From: Plumapathes pennacea
Lineage: Eukaryota; Cnidaria; Anthozoa; Antipatharia; Myriopathidae
Assembly (NCBI GenBank): GCA_964036295.1
Contig: OZ038464.1
Location: forward strand, 15,988,443 to 16,052,442
Direction: 5' to 3'
DNA: 64,000 bases
Positions within the stretch are counted from its first letter, which is position 1. The number at the start of each line of letters is the position of its first letter. This document shows positions 10,098-23,036 of the stretch, piece by piece. A program made the translations under genes and the position numbers. The notes beneath the pieces are model-generated. The model was not told the DNA's origin. It was given only the letters and a program-made list of their open reading frames with translations, and searched no databases.

Positions 10098-13000
10098 ATG
10101 GCGGATACTTCAGAAAGCCCTTTCGAATTGTGCTCTCTAATAACTCAAAATGATCTCCATGCGATACATACAACGTTTGCACACGTTGACAAGAGATACA
10201 TGGTATGGACCAGACTTTCGGAACACAACTCCTCGTGGATTTTAAAGTGAGTTGGAGGTGTTTTTACGTGGGTCCGTTTTCGTGTATCACGCCAGACTGG
10301 GCCCTAAACATTAGGGACTCCTGAGTAAAATCGATCTATTCGAAATTGACAGAAGGCTTTGGTTTTGACTATACTACAATATATATATTTCCTGCAGCCT
10401 GTAGTGTAGCTGGGATGTAAATGTACGTGTACAGACAAATCTAGCTATTTATAGTGGGTAGTATAGAGTTCCCTGTGCAGATCTTGTCATCTGGTTGCCC
10501 AAAGGGCTCCAAATAATCGGACAATTTGCTTTAATTGCCTAAACGTTATGCACCAATCAATCCGATAAACCATCTTCCCCCTGCAACATGGGGATTTATA
10601 CCAAACCATAAAAAGTTAATAGGAATAAAGTGGAAGAAAAAGTGAAATTGCTAATTTTAACTTGCCTGGGGCAGGGAATTTGTAGTAACAGCTGGAATTG
10701 ATCGATGCATTACTTTTGATATATCTTAGCATCTCTGATGGTGTGGATGTGTGGAAGTTAGAGTTGGACGAAGAGCAGCTTCAGTCACATGTAAGTAAAG
10801 TCATTCGTGGTTTGTATAAAACACCAGGGTGAGTGACCCACTTGTGCCATTCATGGCAACTCCTCCTGCTCTTGCTGTATAGACCCCCACCCTACTAATA
10901 TTTCATAATGCCCACAAATCTATTTACTGTATGACCCAAATTTTAGTTTTTAACTGACTGACTAGTGAATCTTCTGCCTTTTATATAAAAGTTTAATGCA
11001 ACGTACAAACGTTCTTGTAAGAAGCACTAAAAGTCATAATTTTGGCTCACCATGTTGGCCAAAGTGCCAGCTTTTCTCTGAAATGGATTCAGTTCACTTG
11101 TCAACCCTGCACCCTACACCATTTGACCAAGTGGGTCCCAGACCCTTGACCAAAATTTCCCTGAAAAGTTTGGGGGTTGGCATCTCTGTATTACATTAAT
11201 TGATTTTGATAAGAAAAGAAGATCTGTGACTATGAATGTGTACATGTACATAAAGCCAAAAGAATGTTTATGGATTTGATTCCCCCTATATGCTTTGACC
11301 ATTATGTATTTTTGTATTGCAGAAGGAGCTTGCAGAAATAGAAAAGTATGAAACGTACTTTGCAAAATTTAGGTAAGTGACAATTTACTGTATGTATGCA
11401 TTACCTTCAACTTGTGGTATGGAAAATAGGAAAGCTCTTTTTCTTGGGAAACTCGAGTGTGGATAGATCTTAGGGATATATACAGATGTTTTCAGGACAT
11501 GTATGGTTAAGTATTAAATTCCTACAGTATTCTGAACCCTAATGTTTGGAGGGGGCTGGGTTACACAATGCATGTCCTGAGTATACAATGATAATATTAT
11601 TACTAGCAGGACCCCATAAAATACTGGACATTTTTGTTTTAGCAATTTGATGCAAAAAATTCAAGCTACTGCAGCTTCTTACAGTATTTTTTTATTGCTA
11701 TCTATTGTTCATAAAAGTTATTTCTAGTACATTCACAAGAATGTACTAGAAATGCTCAATTTAGGGTATTGGACGCTTTCTTTTTTGCCTCAGATCTGAA
11801 TTTCTGGGTGGTAATCTGTCAGTGGCTCAGCTGGCCAGTAAGGTGACATTAACAGTTGGTTCTGGCCTACTGCCTCTTATCTATGATCTGTATGAAGCAA
11901 AGGCAAACGAGAAGAAGGTGGAAATGCAGACAATGTTCTTCAGACTAGCAGACAATGTCACAGAGCTCACACAGAAGCTAAAAGGTGCTGAAACCAGTGT
12001 ATTAATTTTTTGTTTGTTTTTTAATTTATCAATAATATTTTGTTGATCTATTTTACTGCACATTAGGCTCATTCCACATGAGAAGTGGAAGAATGATGAA
12101 TTTTCAAATCAAATACTTTAGGAAAATGATGATGTCATTGAAGAGTACACACTTCAACCTATCCAAAATGCATAAGTCAGGTGAAATTTTGTCCCCTCCC
12201 ACTCTGTGGGGTCCACTTTTATATCGTTCTAAAAAAAAATGAACGGAGACTGGTGACAAACATGAAACTTCATTTGAAAGCAGTGAGGAAACCAGACTTA
12301 GCCTTATGTACTGGTATTGGTATAAGAAAAGACCTCAATCCTAGTCTTCACTGGATTAGGATAATTCCAACTTACAACCATTCCGAACCGATTTATAATC
12401 TATTGAATATCTGTTACGGACATTACGTAATGTCCGTAACAAAAAGAGGTATTTTTAACTATTGCATGCAGAATTGAAATCAGCTGCCTATAATATTTGT
12501 GCTGCTCTTTTAGCTCACTAAAGGCTTCATACCAGTGTTAATTGTTTTGGCTCTAATAACTCCATCGTTAAGATAAATAGGGCTAAAGAGTGTTACGGAC
12601 ATTACGTTACGGACATTACATTCTGTCAATGTCCAAAACAAACAAGAAATAATCAATTTTCAATGAATCCTGCATCACACTTAAATGACATCTGTAGCTT
12701 AGATGCTGAGAGTAACAGTAACAAACAATATTGAAAAAATCCTTCATGCTGAAGTCCTGACATCAAGTGCCAATATAGAGTACACGAAAGTGAATGTACA
12801 TAATAACTATGCATCTTTTGTGGGATCTGTTTGCATCCACAATTAGTGAAAATGAAATTAAAAAAAGAACTATAAGATTTGTATATTGGAAGAGATAAAT
12901 AATTGTTAATATCTTCTTGTGCAACTGAACTGCCACTCAATGCTGCACAAATTCATAATAACATTTACTGCAAACTGATCCAAACAGCACAGACTTGAAT

Positions 13001-16000
13001 TGAGCACAGGTTCTTTAGTGCACTGTCACTTAGCCTTCCTATGCTTCCTTAGTGCACAGAAGATCTTTTCGATCTCATATGCTTTGGGACAACAAATGGG
13101 CCAGTGCTTTCAAGAATTACTGGGCCATAAAACACACAAAGGATGCACTTCATCCAGGTCATCTCTTCTTGGCCAGTTGAACCTGTCAGCTCCAACTCGA
13201 TGGAGGAACTTGAACATCACAGATTCTTTGCTTTGGTGTATATAGTGCCCTTCCAACATAATAATTGGTGGCATATTCTACTACATAACACTGCTCAGGC
13301 ATTACTCCACCTGGTGGTATAGGGTGCAGAACTTTCTGATGCAAATCAAGCAGCATAATTTTCCTGAATGCTGGAATGCTAGCTTCACCAACCATTTTGC
13401 TAGTTTCAGTACAACTGCCATTCTTTTTCTTGGGCTATGAGGCAGATGTTTCTCACTTGCCCACAGCTTTTCCAAGGGCCTGGGGTCTTTGGTAATCCAA
13501 TTGTTCAGACTGTAACTGGTCAGGTTTGCTTCCACTCTTCCCTTGTTTTTTAAGCAGCCTACATTTCCTGACTCTGTCCTATTTAGCTTATTCTTCTGGC
13601 AGCTTCATCTGGTGTGAGAATGTTTGCACTCTTATTCCTTGCAGCCCTCTTTCTCTCTTTGTCATTTGCCTTGTAGGTGTTATATCTTTCAACATTTGCC
13701 TTCAGATTTTTCCTAAACTCTTTAGCCCTTTTTGCTTCTGACTTTCTGCTCCTGCCCATTTCTTTACATAATTAAACTTAATGGTGGTATACTTCAAACT
13801 CAAAGAGTATCATTGAGCATGCTCAAAAAGACAATCCACTGACAACCTTTTCCGGTACTCATGGCTCAGGTTGAATGTAAAATGACTGTACCTGACCTTA
13901 ATTTATTTCAAACCTTTCTTCAACTGTGTGTTTAGAAATGATATTGTTGGATACCACAACTAAACTAAACAAAACGACTCAAGGAAGATTTATATCTGCA
14001 TTTTTAGTGTCAAATTCACAGACTGTAATGTCCGTAACACCTGCTGTAATGTCCGTAACACTACATTTTTGTAAATATAATGCAACAAAATAAACTATGA
14101 GGAAAATTATCACAGCATTATAAAACTTTGACCACTATCCAATAAGAAAAAAATAGTTGTTATCTCAGGACTTCTCACAATTCACAGGAATTGAGCTTTC
14201 AAAGTCAAAATCAAAATGTCTGGTTGTTTTGCTGTAATGTCCGTAACAGATCTTTAAATCAACACAACAGGCAGCTAAGAATAAGCATTCTTTTTTCTTT
14301 TTTGCCAAGTGAGGGAGGGGACTTCAAGTTATCATGCAGTGTACAAGAAACAGCAAAACATTGCATATCCTATGTGGAGCAGCAACTTGAATGTTAAAAA
14401 ATCGTCTGAATGTAATGTCCGTAACGGTGGAATGAGCCATTACTGGTAATTTCTGGTGGCTCCATTTCTCCATGTACAGTACTGTCAGCAGCTTTCTGGT
14501 TGATTTGTTTTTTTCTTTATTTTATGTTTATTTATTTAAGTATTTATTGTATTTTTCCAGTTGCCACTGAATCTCTTGAAAGGCTCAAGGCTCAAAAGGT
14601 ACAGTGTAGTGGCAGTGGAGTGTTTTCAGAAATGTATTCTGTAATGTAATATGAATAAAAATGTATATAAGTAAAAGTATATCAGTATATATAAGTATAG
14701 TAATCAATCAAATAGTAACAATCTTGACTCTTAGTAACTATTCTGTACTTGCTGAATATTATGAGGACAATAATTAATGTTACAAATAATAATTAATATA
14801 ATGTCAACTGTTATTGCAGGAGTCTTCAGTCAGTGCTGTTCCATCAATATTTGGTGAGTTAAAATACATGTACACCCTGTGAGAAAAGGGTAATGCTCTT
14901 GTGTGTTCAGCAAAGTGTGGCTTGATACATGTATTCAGACAATTTAAAGATCAAGTTGCGTGAACAATGAGAAATTATTTTCCTACTGACAATAATATTG
15001 TATTGTATTCATATGCTTGGGTATACAGTACAATATTGTACGCTACTATCAGACCAGTTTCACTTTTCTTGGACCTATGGAATTCTGCAATTATCATTTT
15101 CACCAAAGTGTGTGTTATGGACATAGCAGCTCCCAAGCATATGTACTACATGCAGTTTACATTGCTTTTAAATGTACAGCAAGCACTCTTGTGCTGTGGT
15201 TTGTGCATTTATAGTCGAAAGTAGTGATGGCAGTAATCTGGCTACATCTCTTGTGTCTCTTCTGGCTTGCTGACTATATTATCTAATAGGTTTAAAATTA
15301 TCTGTATTACATTACACTTGAATGTGTAACAGATGCACTTCCAAAGAAGAGTCAAGCTCCTGTGGTGAAAAGAAAACAGGGGCACAGTTTGATCAACCCA
15401 GGAAGTCGAAAGTAAGTGTGACTGCTTGCTGAATCTTTCTCTTTGTGTTTTTCCATCATTATAAATATTTGTCTGTTCTCCGATTCTACCTCCTCTCTTT
15501 CCTTCTGCCCTCTCTCGTTCTCTCTCTCTCTGGTTGCCTATCTATCTGTCTGTCATCTATGAGTCTATACCCCTGAGCAAATGGAACAAACTTTTAAATG
15601 TTTTGACCTATCTTGATCTACAACAAATGTGAGATTTCTCATATATACTATTTTATTGTGTTGTAATTGTTGTGTCAGTGAGATTACTGGCCTCCCAACA
15701 TACAGTATACTTGCAAAACTGGTTTGCTATTGGATTCATGTGAAAATTGGATTCATGTGAAAAAGATCAAGTTAAGTCATTTGTGTATGGCAGTGACAGG
15801 TTTTAGAATTTTGTCCCTTATGCTTACAGTTTTGGTGGTCACAAAAGAAATTTAAAAATTCTGAAAACAACTACATAGTACCAAGTACTGTACATGTATT
15901 TTAATAGTGGTTCATATTAAATAATTATTTTCATTGAGAATACTTCGTTGCCTGTCTAAGTATATTCAGTTTTTGCATTAGGTTTGTTCACAAGGGACTG

Positions 16001-16138
16001 ATACAAAATCAGTAATCTAAATGTGAAATAATGAGATTCAATTTGCAAATTATACTTTTTTGCCAATTAGTCAGTAATAGAGCTTTTTGTCTTTGTTTTG
16101 ACAGATTGAAACAAGCAAAAGGAGTTCAGTTTGATTAG
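10098..16138 (+). CDS. PAXX: PAXX, XRCC4-like DNA end-joining accessory factor
   Basis: PAXX binds Ku at double-strand breaks and stabilises end-joining complexes. Eight exons have fully consistent phases: 10098-10246, 10730-10790, 11323-11372, 11794-11984, 14561-14598, 14820-14853, 15333-15411 and 16105-16138 (stop TAG). They total 636 bp, or 211 residues; human PAXX is 204. The start is the first ATG in a good context (CATCATGG). The N-terminal ~115 residues form the expected globular head (WTRLSEHNSSW, DVWKLELDEEQLQSH), followed by a helix-prone stalk (LPLIYDLYEAKANEKK ... ADNVTELTQKL). The decisive evidence is the C-terminus, GHSLINPGSRK then KQAKGVQFD. It matches the conserved Ku-binding tail of PAXX, which in the human protein reads SLINPG...GVDF. 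Intron 4 (11985-14560) carries a transposon. A poly-A signal lies at about 16648. Confidence 0.9.
10993..11187 (+). repeat. Fragment of the 'GGGGGTTGGCATCTCT' repeat family
   Basis: It aligns by eye with 24995-25320 in the same orientation, sharing TTGTAAGAAG, TTTTGGCTCACC and GTTCACTTGTCAACCC and ending GGGGGTTGGCATCTCT. It sits in intron 2 of PAXX. Confidence 0.65.
12066..14438 (-). mobile_element. Decayed DNA transposon in PAXX intron 4
   Basis: The 12-bp terminal inverted repeats are GGCTCATTCCAC (12066-12077) and GTGGAATGAGCC (14427-14438), flanked on both sides by ATTA (possible 4-bp duplication). Eight copies of the 14-mer GTAATGTCCGTAAC or its complement lie subterminally: 12413, 12427, 12592 and 12606 on the left, 14025, 14046, 14234 and 14412 on the right. 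The interior minus strand holds coding debris with several stops and frame changes (about 13760 down to 13000). It includes a basic segment (RSRKSEAKRAKEFRKNLKAN) and, further on, YVVEYATNYYVGRALYTPKQ and NWPRRDDLDEVHPL in different frames. I do not recognise the superfamily. It is broken and sits wholly inside an intron. Confidence 0.75.
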
Positions 16139-17387
16139 TCAGTTCATACAGTACTCATTCGACATTTCAAGTCAGTTGTGTACATGATGGCATGTTGTAA
16201 AGTGCTCCTTTTTGCAGCACTGCCAGTTACACTTCATTCAAATTCATCAGAAGAATAAGTGTTAAAAATGTGAAATTTTCCAGGTGTATACTGTGACAAA
16301 AGACAATCTTTTTTCTATAGTTTTTGTATACTATTGTAAGATTGTATCATAACTGAAACATGACCTTGTCATGATGGTCTTGGGCAATTTCCTTTGAAAG
16401 TTAACCATGTGCAAATTAGTGGCTCCATTGTGGATGTTCTATGAGAAATCAGAGATATGCAGTTATGAATGGTCTTGTTCAGATATAAAAGAACTCCCTG
16501 TAGTTTTGTATTATATTTTTAAGCTGCTTTTGCATGTAGAGGAAAATCTGATAGTTGTATTGATGTTGTTATTGCCATTAAATAGTTTTGTTGGGCCAGT
16601 TCTTACACCAGTTTGGTTTGTTAACTTTGACTGAACTGGAAAACATAAATAAACAATATGTACACTACTAAAATATGAAATATGCACTGATATATGTCCG
16701 AGGATATCATAACACTCGATACATATTTTCGTAACATTTTCATCGACTGTCTATACTTAGACCTTTCAACTACATGTATTTTTCACAAAATTGAAAACAA
16801 ACTTTTATGCTATGGAAATGGTTTAGTTTTCTAGTGAATAAGATGTAGATTTAAACACCGCACTTTCTATGGAATTGAGTTGTTAATAATCTCTTTTCCG
16901 TTTATGACATGAATTACCGTTATTCAACACGGCATTTGAATCCTTGTGGTTGCTAATTAGTAAACGGCTCTTTGTGTCCAATGCAGAAAATCTACCATTT
17001 TCCTTCCCCTTGCTTTCTCTCTGGTTGTCTGTCTCTTTTCCTTTTGTCTTGCGCTTTCTTCTGATATTTTTCTTCCACTTCCTCTTTTTGTCCTTGTTCC
17101 TGTTTTTGTTTTGTTGTTGTTGTTTGTGTTTTGTCCAAGTTATCTTTGTCCTTTTACTATTACTGTTCTCCTACTGTGCTACTACTGTATGATCGTGCTT
17201 CTGCTCTCATCTTGATCTTTTTATCTTTATTGTTTTCCTTTTTCGTCGCTCGTGTTGTATGAGGGTTGTGGGCAGCAGCTACATCAGCTAAATTCACTCC
17301 GTGAAAATCTTCACGAACTCACCGTGGTGACCTAGTAAGGTTTTTAAAACAGTTAACACCCAATGAGCTCTTTATTGATTTCTTTAG
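16139..17387 (+). other. PAXX 3' UTR and region upstream of zinc-finger gene
   Basis: The AATAAA at about 16648-16653 is a suitable PAXX poly-A signal. A pyrimidine-rich stretch follows (16990-17240). The first exon of the zinc-finger gene should lie here, because its first visible exon is internal by phase, but I could not identify a convincing ATG exon. Confidence 0.45.
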
Positions 17388-20300
17388 TGAAAACCCAGTG
17401 CCCACTTCCATTGGACTCGACCCTGAAGGCAGTCAAATCCACCTGTCAATCTTGACGGCTAATCAAGCGGCACTGGACATTTACAAGTGCGCAAACGCCC
17501 ATTGTCAGTACATGTGCAACCTGTCCAACAAAAGATATCACTGCCCCTTGTGTGACAACAAGCCCCAGAAACCTGGCCGCATGCGCAGGCACTTCATGAA
17601 GATGCATTCTGGGAAACAGCTGGTGCAGCACGGCCGTAAGATTCTCTTATTGTTTTTCTTTGAGTTTTAACAATGTCTTTGTGTCACATCGACGTCACGG
17701 CATACGTTTTGTTTCGTGCTTCAGCAATTAAGCTATTATGACTAGGGCATAGGCTTCTATTTACGTAATTATTTCTATTTCATTGGACATACTCACAAGC
17801 ACTTTAACGTTCATACAATATTTGATTAATAATGCCCTGCTCACTGAAACGATTTATGAAAGCAGTGTGTCAAATTTTCATAATAATTCTTGGTTCCCCT
17901 TCACGATTTTAGATAAAGCAATGTGTCAAATTTCTATTGAAGTGCTCCGTTGAACTTTTATTTTTGTATTATAAGTCAACTTACAGAGACCTGTGATGGC
18001 TTCAGTGCCGTTTGATACTTCGTGGTCCTCATCCCCTCCGCCAGGTACCGTCGCCTGAGTGGATGGGATGGACAAAGGAGCCTGGAAACGAGGAATGGTG
18101 ACGTAACATGTAGTCATACTAACTTCTTTCAGGTTTTCGGATGCATCGCTGCAAACTGAAGTGCACAAGGGCCAACGGACGCATCACAGAAAACTACCAC
18201 TACCACTGCTGTCTGTGCGGCCGCGTTCTAATCAGAAAGGTACACCTGTACTGTCACCTGCAGGCGCACTCCTTCGGTACAGCGGACGATGTTGACGAGG
18301 ACGCCATGGACGACGTGAAGGACGACGAGGAGCCTGAGGACGAGGCTGATGTGGATGATGACGAGGCTGGCAACAGCAGTGCTCTCGACGCGTCCCAGGT
18401 GTCTGGCATTGCCAGCTCGCAACCAGAGAATGTTGTTGCGCTCACTGATGGAACTCAGGTACCGTAATACCGCATTTCCTCGAATAAGCGCACTGGGCGC
18501 TTATTTTAAATTTCGTGGTCAAAGGGGACGCTTAATCGAGGGAGGGCGCTTAAAATAAAAACGTGATTTGAAATATTTTTGTTGTGGGAGATAACTATTC
18601 AAAATGGAAAAAATCGCAGTTGAGAACATTTGCAGTAATGTTTTTCACAGCCTGGATTGCTACAGTAACTATTTCATGTAACATTAACAGTATACAATAA
18701 CTTGTTTCATTTATTTGCCGTAACTTATAAGTATGCCATTTGTTAATCTCGTACTGTACGTATTTTGAAGGGAGGGAGGGAGGGAGGGAGGGGGGGAGGC
18801 GCTTATTTCAAATATCGTGCTCAAAAGGGCGCGCTTAGTCGAGGAAATACGGTAATTCTAACAAGCGCCCTGCTTCCAATAAACGCACGGGGTGCAGTGT
18901 CATTTTTCATATAAGCTTATTCCTACCCATTATCTTTTGCCTTGAAGTTGTCCGTTTTAAACGATCCATTGCATTTGATTTGCAAAAACCGTAAAAACGT
19001 TTTTGTCTGAAACCCAGGTGGTTTATGTCCAGTCGATTCAAAGTGGCGAGACTCTAGCGGTCGTACCGATGGATGGCCACCCCGAAAACCTCCAACTGTC
19101 TCAAGCGCAGCCGCTGAGCCAAATGTCACCAGCGGTCACCACATCCGCCGACCTGTCTGCCCAGCTGCAGGTCCTGACGTCATCAGCTGATACTGGACAA
19201 ATGACAGACCTTGGGGTGGTACCTCAGGAATTGCCTCAGGAGCTCCCTCAGGGGATGGAGGATAGTCAGGATTCGTCAACCCTGGCTAAGCAAGTGGAGG
19301 CTATTCTTAATCAAGGTGGGTCGCTTATTCTGAACGTCTATTTTTTTTTCTGTTAGAAAATAGACAGAACGGATCTGAAATATCCTACTGAATTTGTGCC
19401 AAAGAAATGTTGGAGTAGGAACCACGAGTCCTTTGATTTGGGTAACAATTCATATTTTTCCGTGCAGAAGACAAGGCCTTTGTTAAAGCATCGCATTAAT
19501 GGATTTTTATATACCGTCTTCAGATACTAAATTTTGTGTCACGTCTTTAAATTGTCTTCAATCAGTTTCATCCGACCTTCTAATCAACAAATAATTGCTT
19601 AACGAATTAAAACTTCTGTAGTGATATTTTTTCTAGGTAAACGTTTGAAAATTACTTCGTACATGCGCAGGTAATAGCCAATAGTAGCCAAAATTAACCA
19701 AAGATAATCAGAAAATACAACTGTAACGAACAGTAATTGAAACTAACTAAAAGCAACCTGACTAACCAAAGGAAACTAACGGTAACGTTCCCCCTCTTTA
19801 CGTCCTGCCCCTGGGTTTCCGAGGATGCTCATTAACATGAATTCCGTACTATAGGCGAGGAAAATGTTGCCGATCTCCAAATCACAGACACTGGAGACCA
19901 AAATCAGCTACGAGATCTGAGTGGCGAAGTTACCACCTTGGAACAGTTTGCAGGGCAGCAATCTAACATGAACAGCAAACTGGACACCCAGTCGGACATT
20001 GAGATGGTTCAAGACGCGGGCATGGACACTTCTAAAGACAATGAGGTGGACAGTGAACCCATGGAGTTTGGATCTTCCCTTGCCCACCTCAATATGACGA
20101 CCACGGCAGCTATGGTTCAAGAGCCCAACCAAATACTGGACGTCGAAGCAATGGCGGTTGTTACGGAGGGGCTTGCGAACCAACCGACGAGCCTAGATTT
20201 AAGCAGCCAGCTCGTGAACTCAACAGCAATGAGAAGCGCACCAGGGGAAGGCCCCGCTTCACTGCAGAGTTCAGTGCTGTCAATATCGACAACAGGTGCG

Positions 20301-22372
20301 TCAACACCAACGAAAGCGTCCGATTACAAGTTCACCATGATGGCTCCAGATTGTGACGTCCAGGTGCAAGGGACGCCGCAAACTCCGCACCCTTTGAGAA
20401 AACCCAAAGCCTCGATTCAAGACTCTCTAGTCCTGCTGGAGACCAATTCCACGCCCAAAGGAGATGACGAGATTTTCAAGTTCATTGTTTCCCCTGGAGC
20501 TGAGCACACTTGTTGTTGTTATGACCACCCCTCGGTTCTGGTGGATAACCAGTCTCTCAATATTGGTAGGTGCAAGAACACGGATTGTGACTGTCGGCTC
20601 TACCACTGTCCGCTTTGTACGTGTCTACCCAACAAACCAGGAAGGATACGGGAACACTTTAAGAAAATCCACGCGGAGGAGCTCATTATAAGATACAAAG
20701 GTTAGTTTGTCTCGGGTGTTATTCTAAAACCGGTTACGTGACTGCGCGCGTTCGCATGACGCAGCGCGAAAAAAAAAAAAAAAAAATCTGTTTTGTAGTC
20801 TATAGTTTCCACATTGAGATGCAAGATAACACGACCTACACTCAACACTAACGTGAACGTACAGTACTATCAGAATGTGCGCATCACCTTTAGGTTTTGT
20901 TTGACGGGCCCTCCTTGGAAGTCAACACTGCTGCTAGAATGTACTCACTGAGAGCTTTCATTCGAGTGGTTACACCTTTTAAAGTTTTATTTGATAGTTC
21001 AGGAGTTGGAAGTCAACACTGTTGTTAGAATGTACTCGTTGAGAGCTTTCATTTGAGTGGTCACATCTTTAACTTTATTTGACAATTCAAGCGTCGGAAC
21101 TGAGAGTTAGTCACACAACGTGTAACCAGCTGTGTCATAAATTTGATCATTTGAATGCCGCTCATGTTCTTTAGTTGACAGAATGGCGGGCAATACCCGG
21201 AGACACTTATATCTAGCCACTTTTATCGGTGTTCATACTCACGTTCCAAATTGCTAAAATAATAGATTTTATACTCAAAATAGACAGGTCAGCACTCTTT
21301 CACACGGCTCAAGAGGAGGTCCGCCAAAGTCTTGCTTGGAGCTGAACTTACGCGAGATGTAACCCAAGACCCAAATCTAACCCTAAATTCTAAAACCTAC
21401 GGGAAAAAGCGTGTTGGGCTCCTTTCATAGAAGCTGGCACTAGCTTCAAAACGAGGCTATCCTGGCATAACTAAGAAGGCTACCTCAGAAAATTGTGCAT
21501 GTAACTCGCCAAATGAAACATGTGCATTTTCTCTGTAGACGCCTTGGTGCTTTAGAGCGATAGGAAACTCTATCGTTTTATGTCTGGCGACTTTCATGCC
21601 TGGTTAGCCTCGCCTTGAGTCCAAGATGGCGACAACATGCAATGAGCGAATCTCCCTTTGAACCGTGTGAACAAGTAAAACCAACCTTGCATGATGGTCA
21701 CTGGATGACGCGGACGCTATCTTGTCCTAATTTTCCGAATTGTTATTGGCAGGTTTACAAATGCTGAGGTGTAAGCTTGGCTGCTCCCGTCCCAATGGAA
21801 AGAAAGTGTTTAACTCGCACTATCATTGTTGTGTCTGCGGTCATATTTGCATCAGGAAATCTGGCTTATACGAGCACATGCGGGTACAGCACGCTGATTT
21901 AGCCAACAAGAGCACTTCAAAAACAGAGTCGGCTTGCTGTGGCGATAAAGATTCTCAAAACAGAGCCAAAAAGGAACTCTGCGAATCACAAGGAGAAGCA
22001 AGCAAGACCTACCCACAAAATGCCATGCCCGTCGTTGTTCAACTTACAGCACCAAACCAACTCGGCAGTGTACCTACCGAGGAAGCTGGGAATCAGCCGG
22101 TACAGCCTGCGCCCCAGACTTTTGCGAGTCAAGGTCAGGCCGGAGGAGCTGGTAACCAGCAGGCTGTGACGGTGCAAATCCCATCCTTGGGAGAGGGGCA
22201 GAGTAGTACAGGGCAACAGCTTGTGATAGTGATGCCACAGCAGGGTCCCCAGGGGCAGAGTGTGAACAGTGCGCAATCGCAGCAGCCTATTGTTATTGTG
22301 ATGCCGCAGGTTGGTGCAGGACAGATGGCACAGCCAGTTGTTGTCCCAGTTTCTCAGAATGCGAATAGCTAG
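17388..22372 (+). CDS. Zinc-finger protein with duplicated A-B finger module, 5' partial
   Basis: I do not recognise the family. Exons: 17388-17635, 18133-18458, 19018-19315, 19855-20700 and 21753-22372 (stop TAG), about 779 codons with consistent phases. Finger A ends exon 1 and exon 4: YHCPLC-x12-H-x4-H with the shared core KPGR-R-HF-K-H. Finger B opens exons 2 and 5: RCKL-C, a 14-residue spacer containing NG and YHYHCC or HYHCC, then C-x2-C-x12-H-x3/4-H with IRK. Both modules are split by a phase-1 intron at the same place, so the whole two-exon module was duplicated within the gene. Between the modules lie an acidic stretch (18285-18370) and long Gln/Ser/Thr-rich linkers; the C-terminus is Gln/Pro/Val-rich (QQLVIVMPQQG, QQPIVIVMPQVG). 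This suggests a nuclear regulator, by inference only. The first exon was not found. Confidence 0.8.
18467..18853 (-). repeat. TIR element 'TATTTCCTCGA...GCGC', copy 2
   Basis: It begins ATACCGCATTTCCTCGAATA and ends CTTAGTCGAGGAAATACGGT, which are inverted. The interior matches 2491-2818 in the opposite orientation. It starts only 8 bp after the exon-2 donor of the zinc-finger gene (18458/18459) and includes a (GGGA)n run near 18770. Confidence 0.7.
20880..21110 (+). repeat. 'GTGGTCACACCTTTAGG' family, two adjacent units
   Basis: Two head-to-tail units of roughly 110 bp contain GAAGTCAACACTG, AGAATGTACTC, GAGAGCTTTCATT and GTGGTCACA/TTT. Other copies are at about 28065-28255 (opposite strand), 43275-43385, 43848-43985, 45985-46035 and 55993-56050 (opposite strand). 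It resembles from memory a very abundant repeat of stony corals. Confidence 0.65.
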
Positions 22373-22744
22373 GCTCTTAACCTTGTTCCCAGGTTCTTAC
22401 CTCTCCCCTGAAGAAAGAGAGGAAAGAGCCTGGGAACGAGGTTTGCAATGCTGTTTGGATTAACTTGAGTTTCCCGAGGCCCTCTGTAAATAACTCGCGA
22501 GTGCGTTCTTAGATGGTTGCTTGTGCGCGATTTGATTAACATTTAATGTTAGCGTGGTCGTTAGCCAGCAATATTCATGTGTTCTTTGATTTTGGTGTCA
22601 TTTAATATTTTTAAGATTCATTAGGCACTCAGAGCCATAAGAAACATCAATGCGTCCACGTATAAAGGCAAGCAATATAATACAAACAGAACCAGATAGC
22701 AGCGTTTTGTAAGTCTGAAAACGGTTAGAAATTGAGAAGTACAA

Positions 22745-22775
<31 letters not shown>

Positions 22776-23036
22776 AGAAAAAAAACAGGGTTGCAATGCG
22801 CACGATACACTTTGGAAGGTCAAGATGTGTTTTCTTTCTTAGTTTCTCTCTTTCTTTCTGAAACGTTTCCACTGGGGAATGTCTCGGACCTTGAATTCAT
22901 CAACCGAGCCTAAAATCGCAAACATGGGCGGGATGAACGTGAACACTATAATACGGTTACACAAAGTGCCAGTCTACCAAAACCGCTGGCCAAGCGTGGC
23001 GTTGCCTAGTAATCATACAAACGAGGCTAAACAAAG
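22373..23036. other. Short intergenic region between zinc-finger gene and ZSWIM2
   Basis: It contains a hairpin at 22382-22442, a poly-C/poly-A run (about 22744-22787) and the probable ZSWIM2 promoter and 5' UTR. No exon is supported other than the upstream ORF at 23037. Confidence 0.5.
22382..22442. repeat. Hairpin just after the zinc-finger stop codon
   Basis: CTTGTTCCCAGGTTCTTACC is followed by a near-complement, GGAAAGAGCCTGGGAACGAG. It begins about 10 bp after the stop codon at 22370-22372, so it would lie in the 3' UTR of the mRNA and could fold as a stem-loop. Confidence 0.6.

Noticed and set aside
18228-18445. Minus-strand frames opposite zinc-finger exon 2
   Set aside because: Shadows of the acidic-repeat coding strand.
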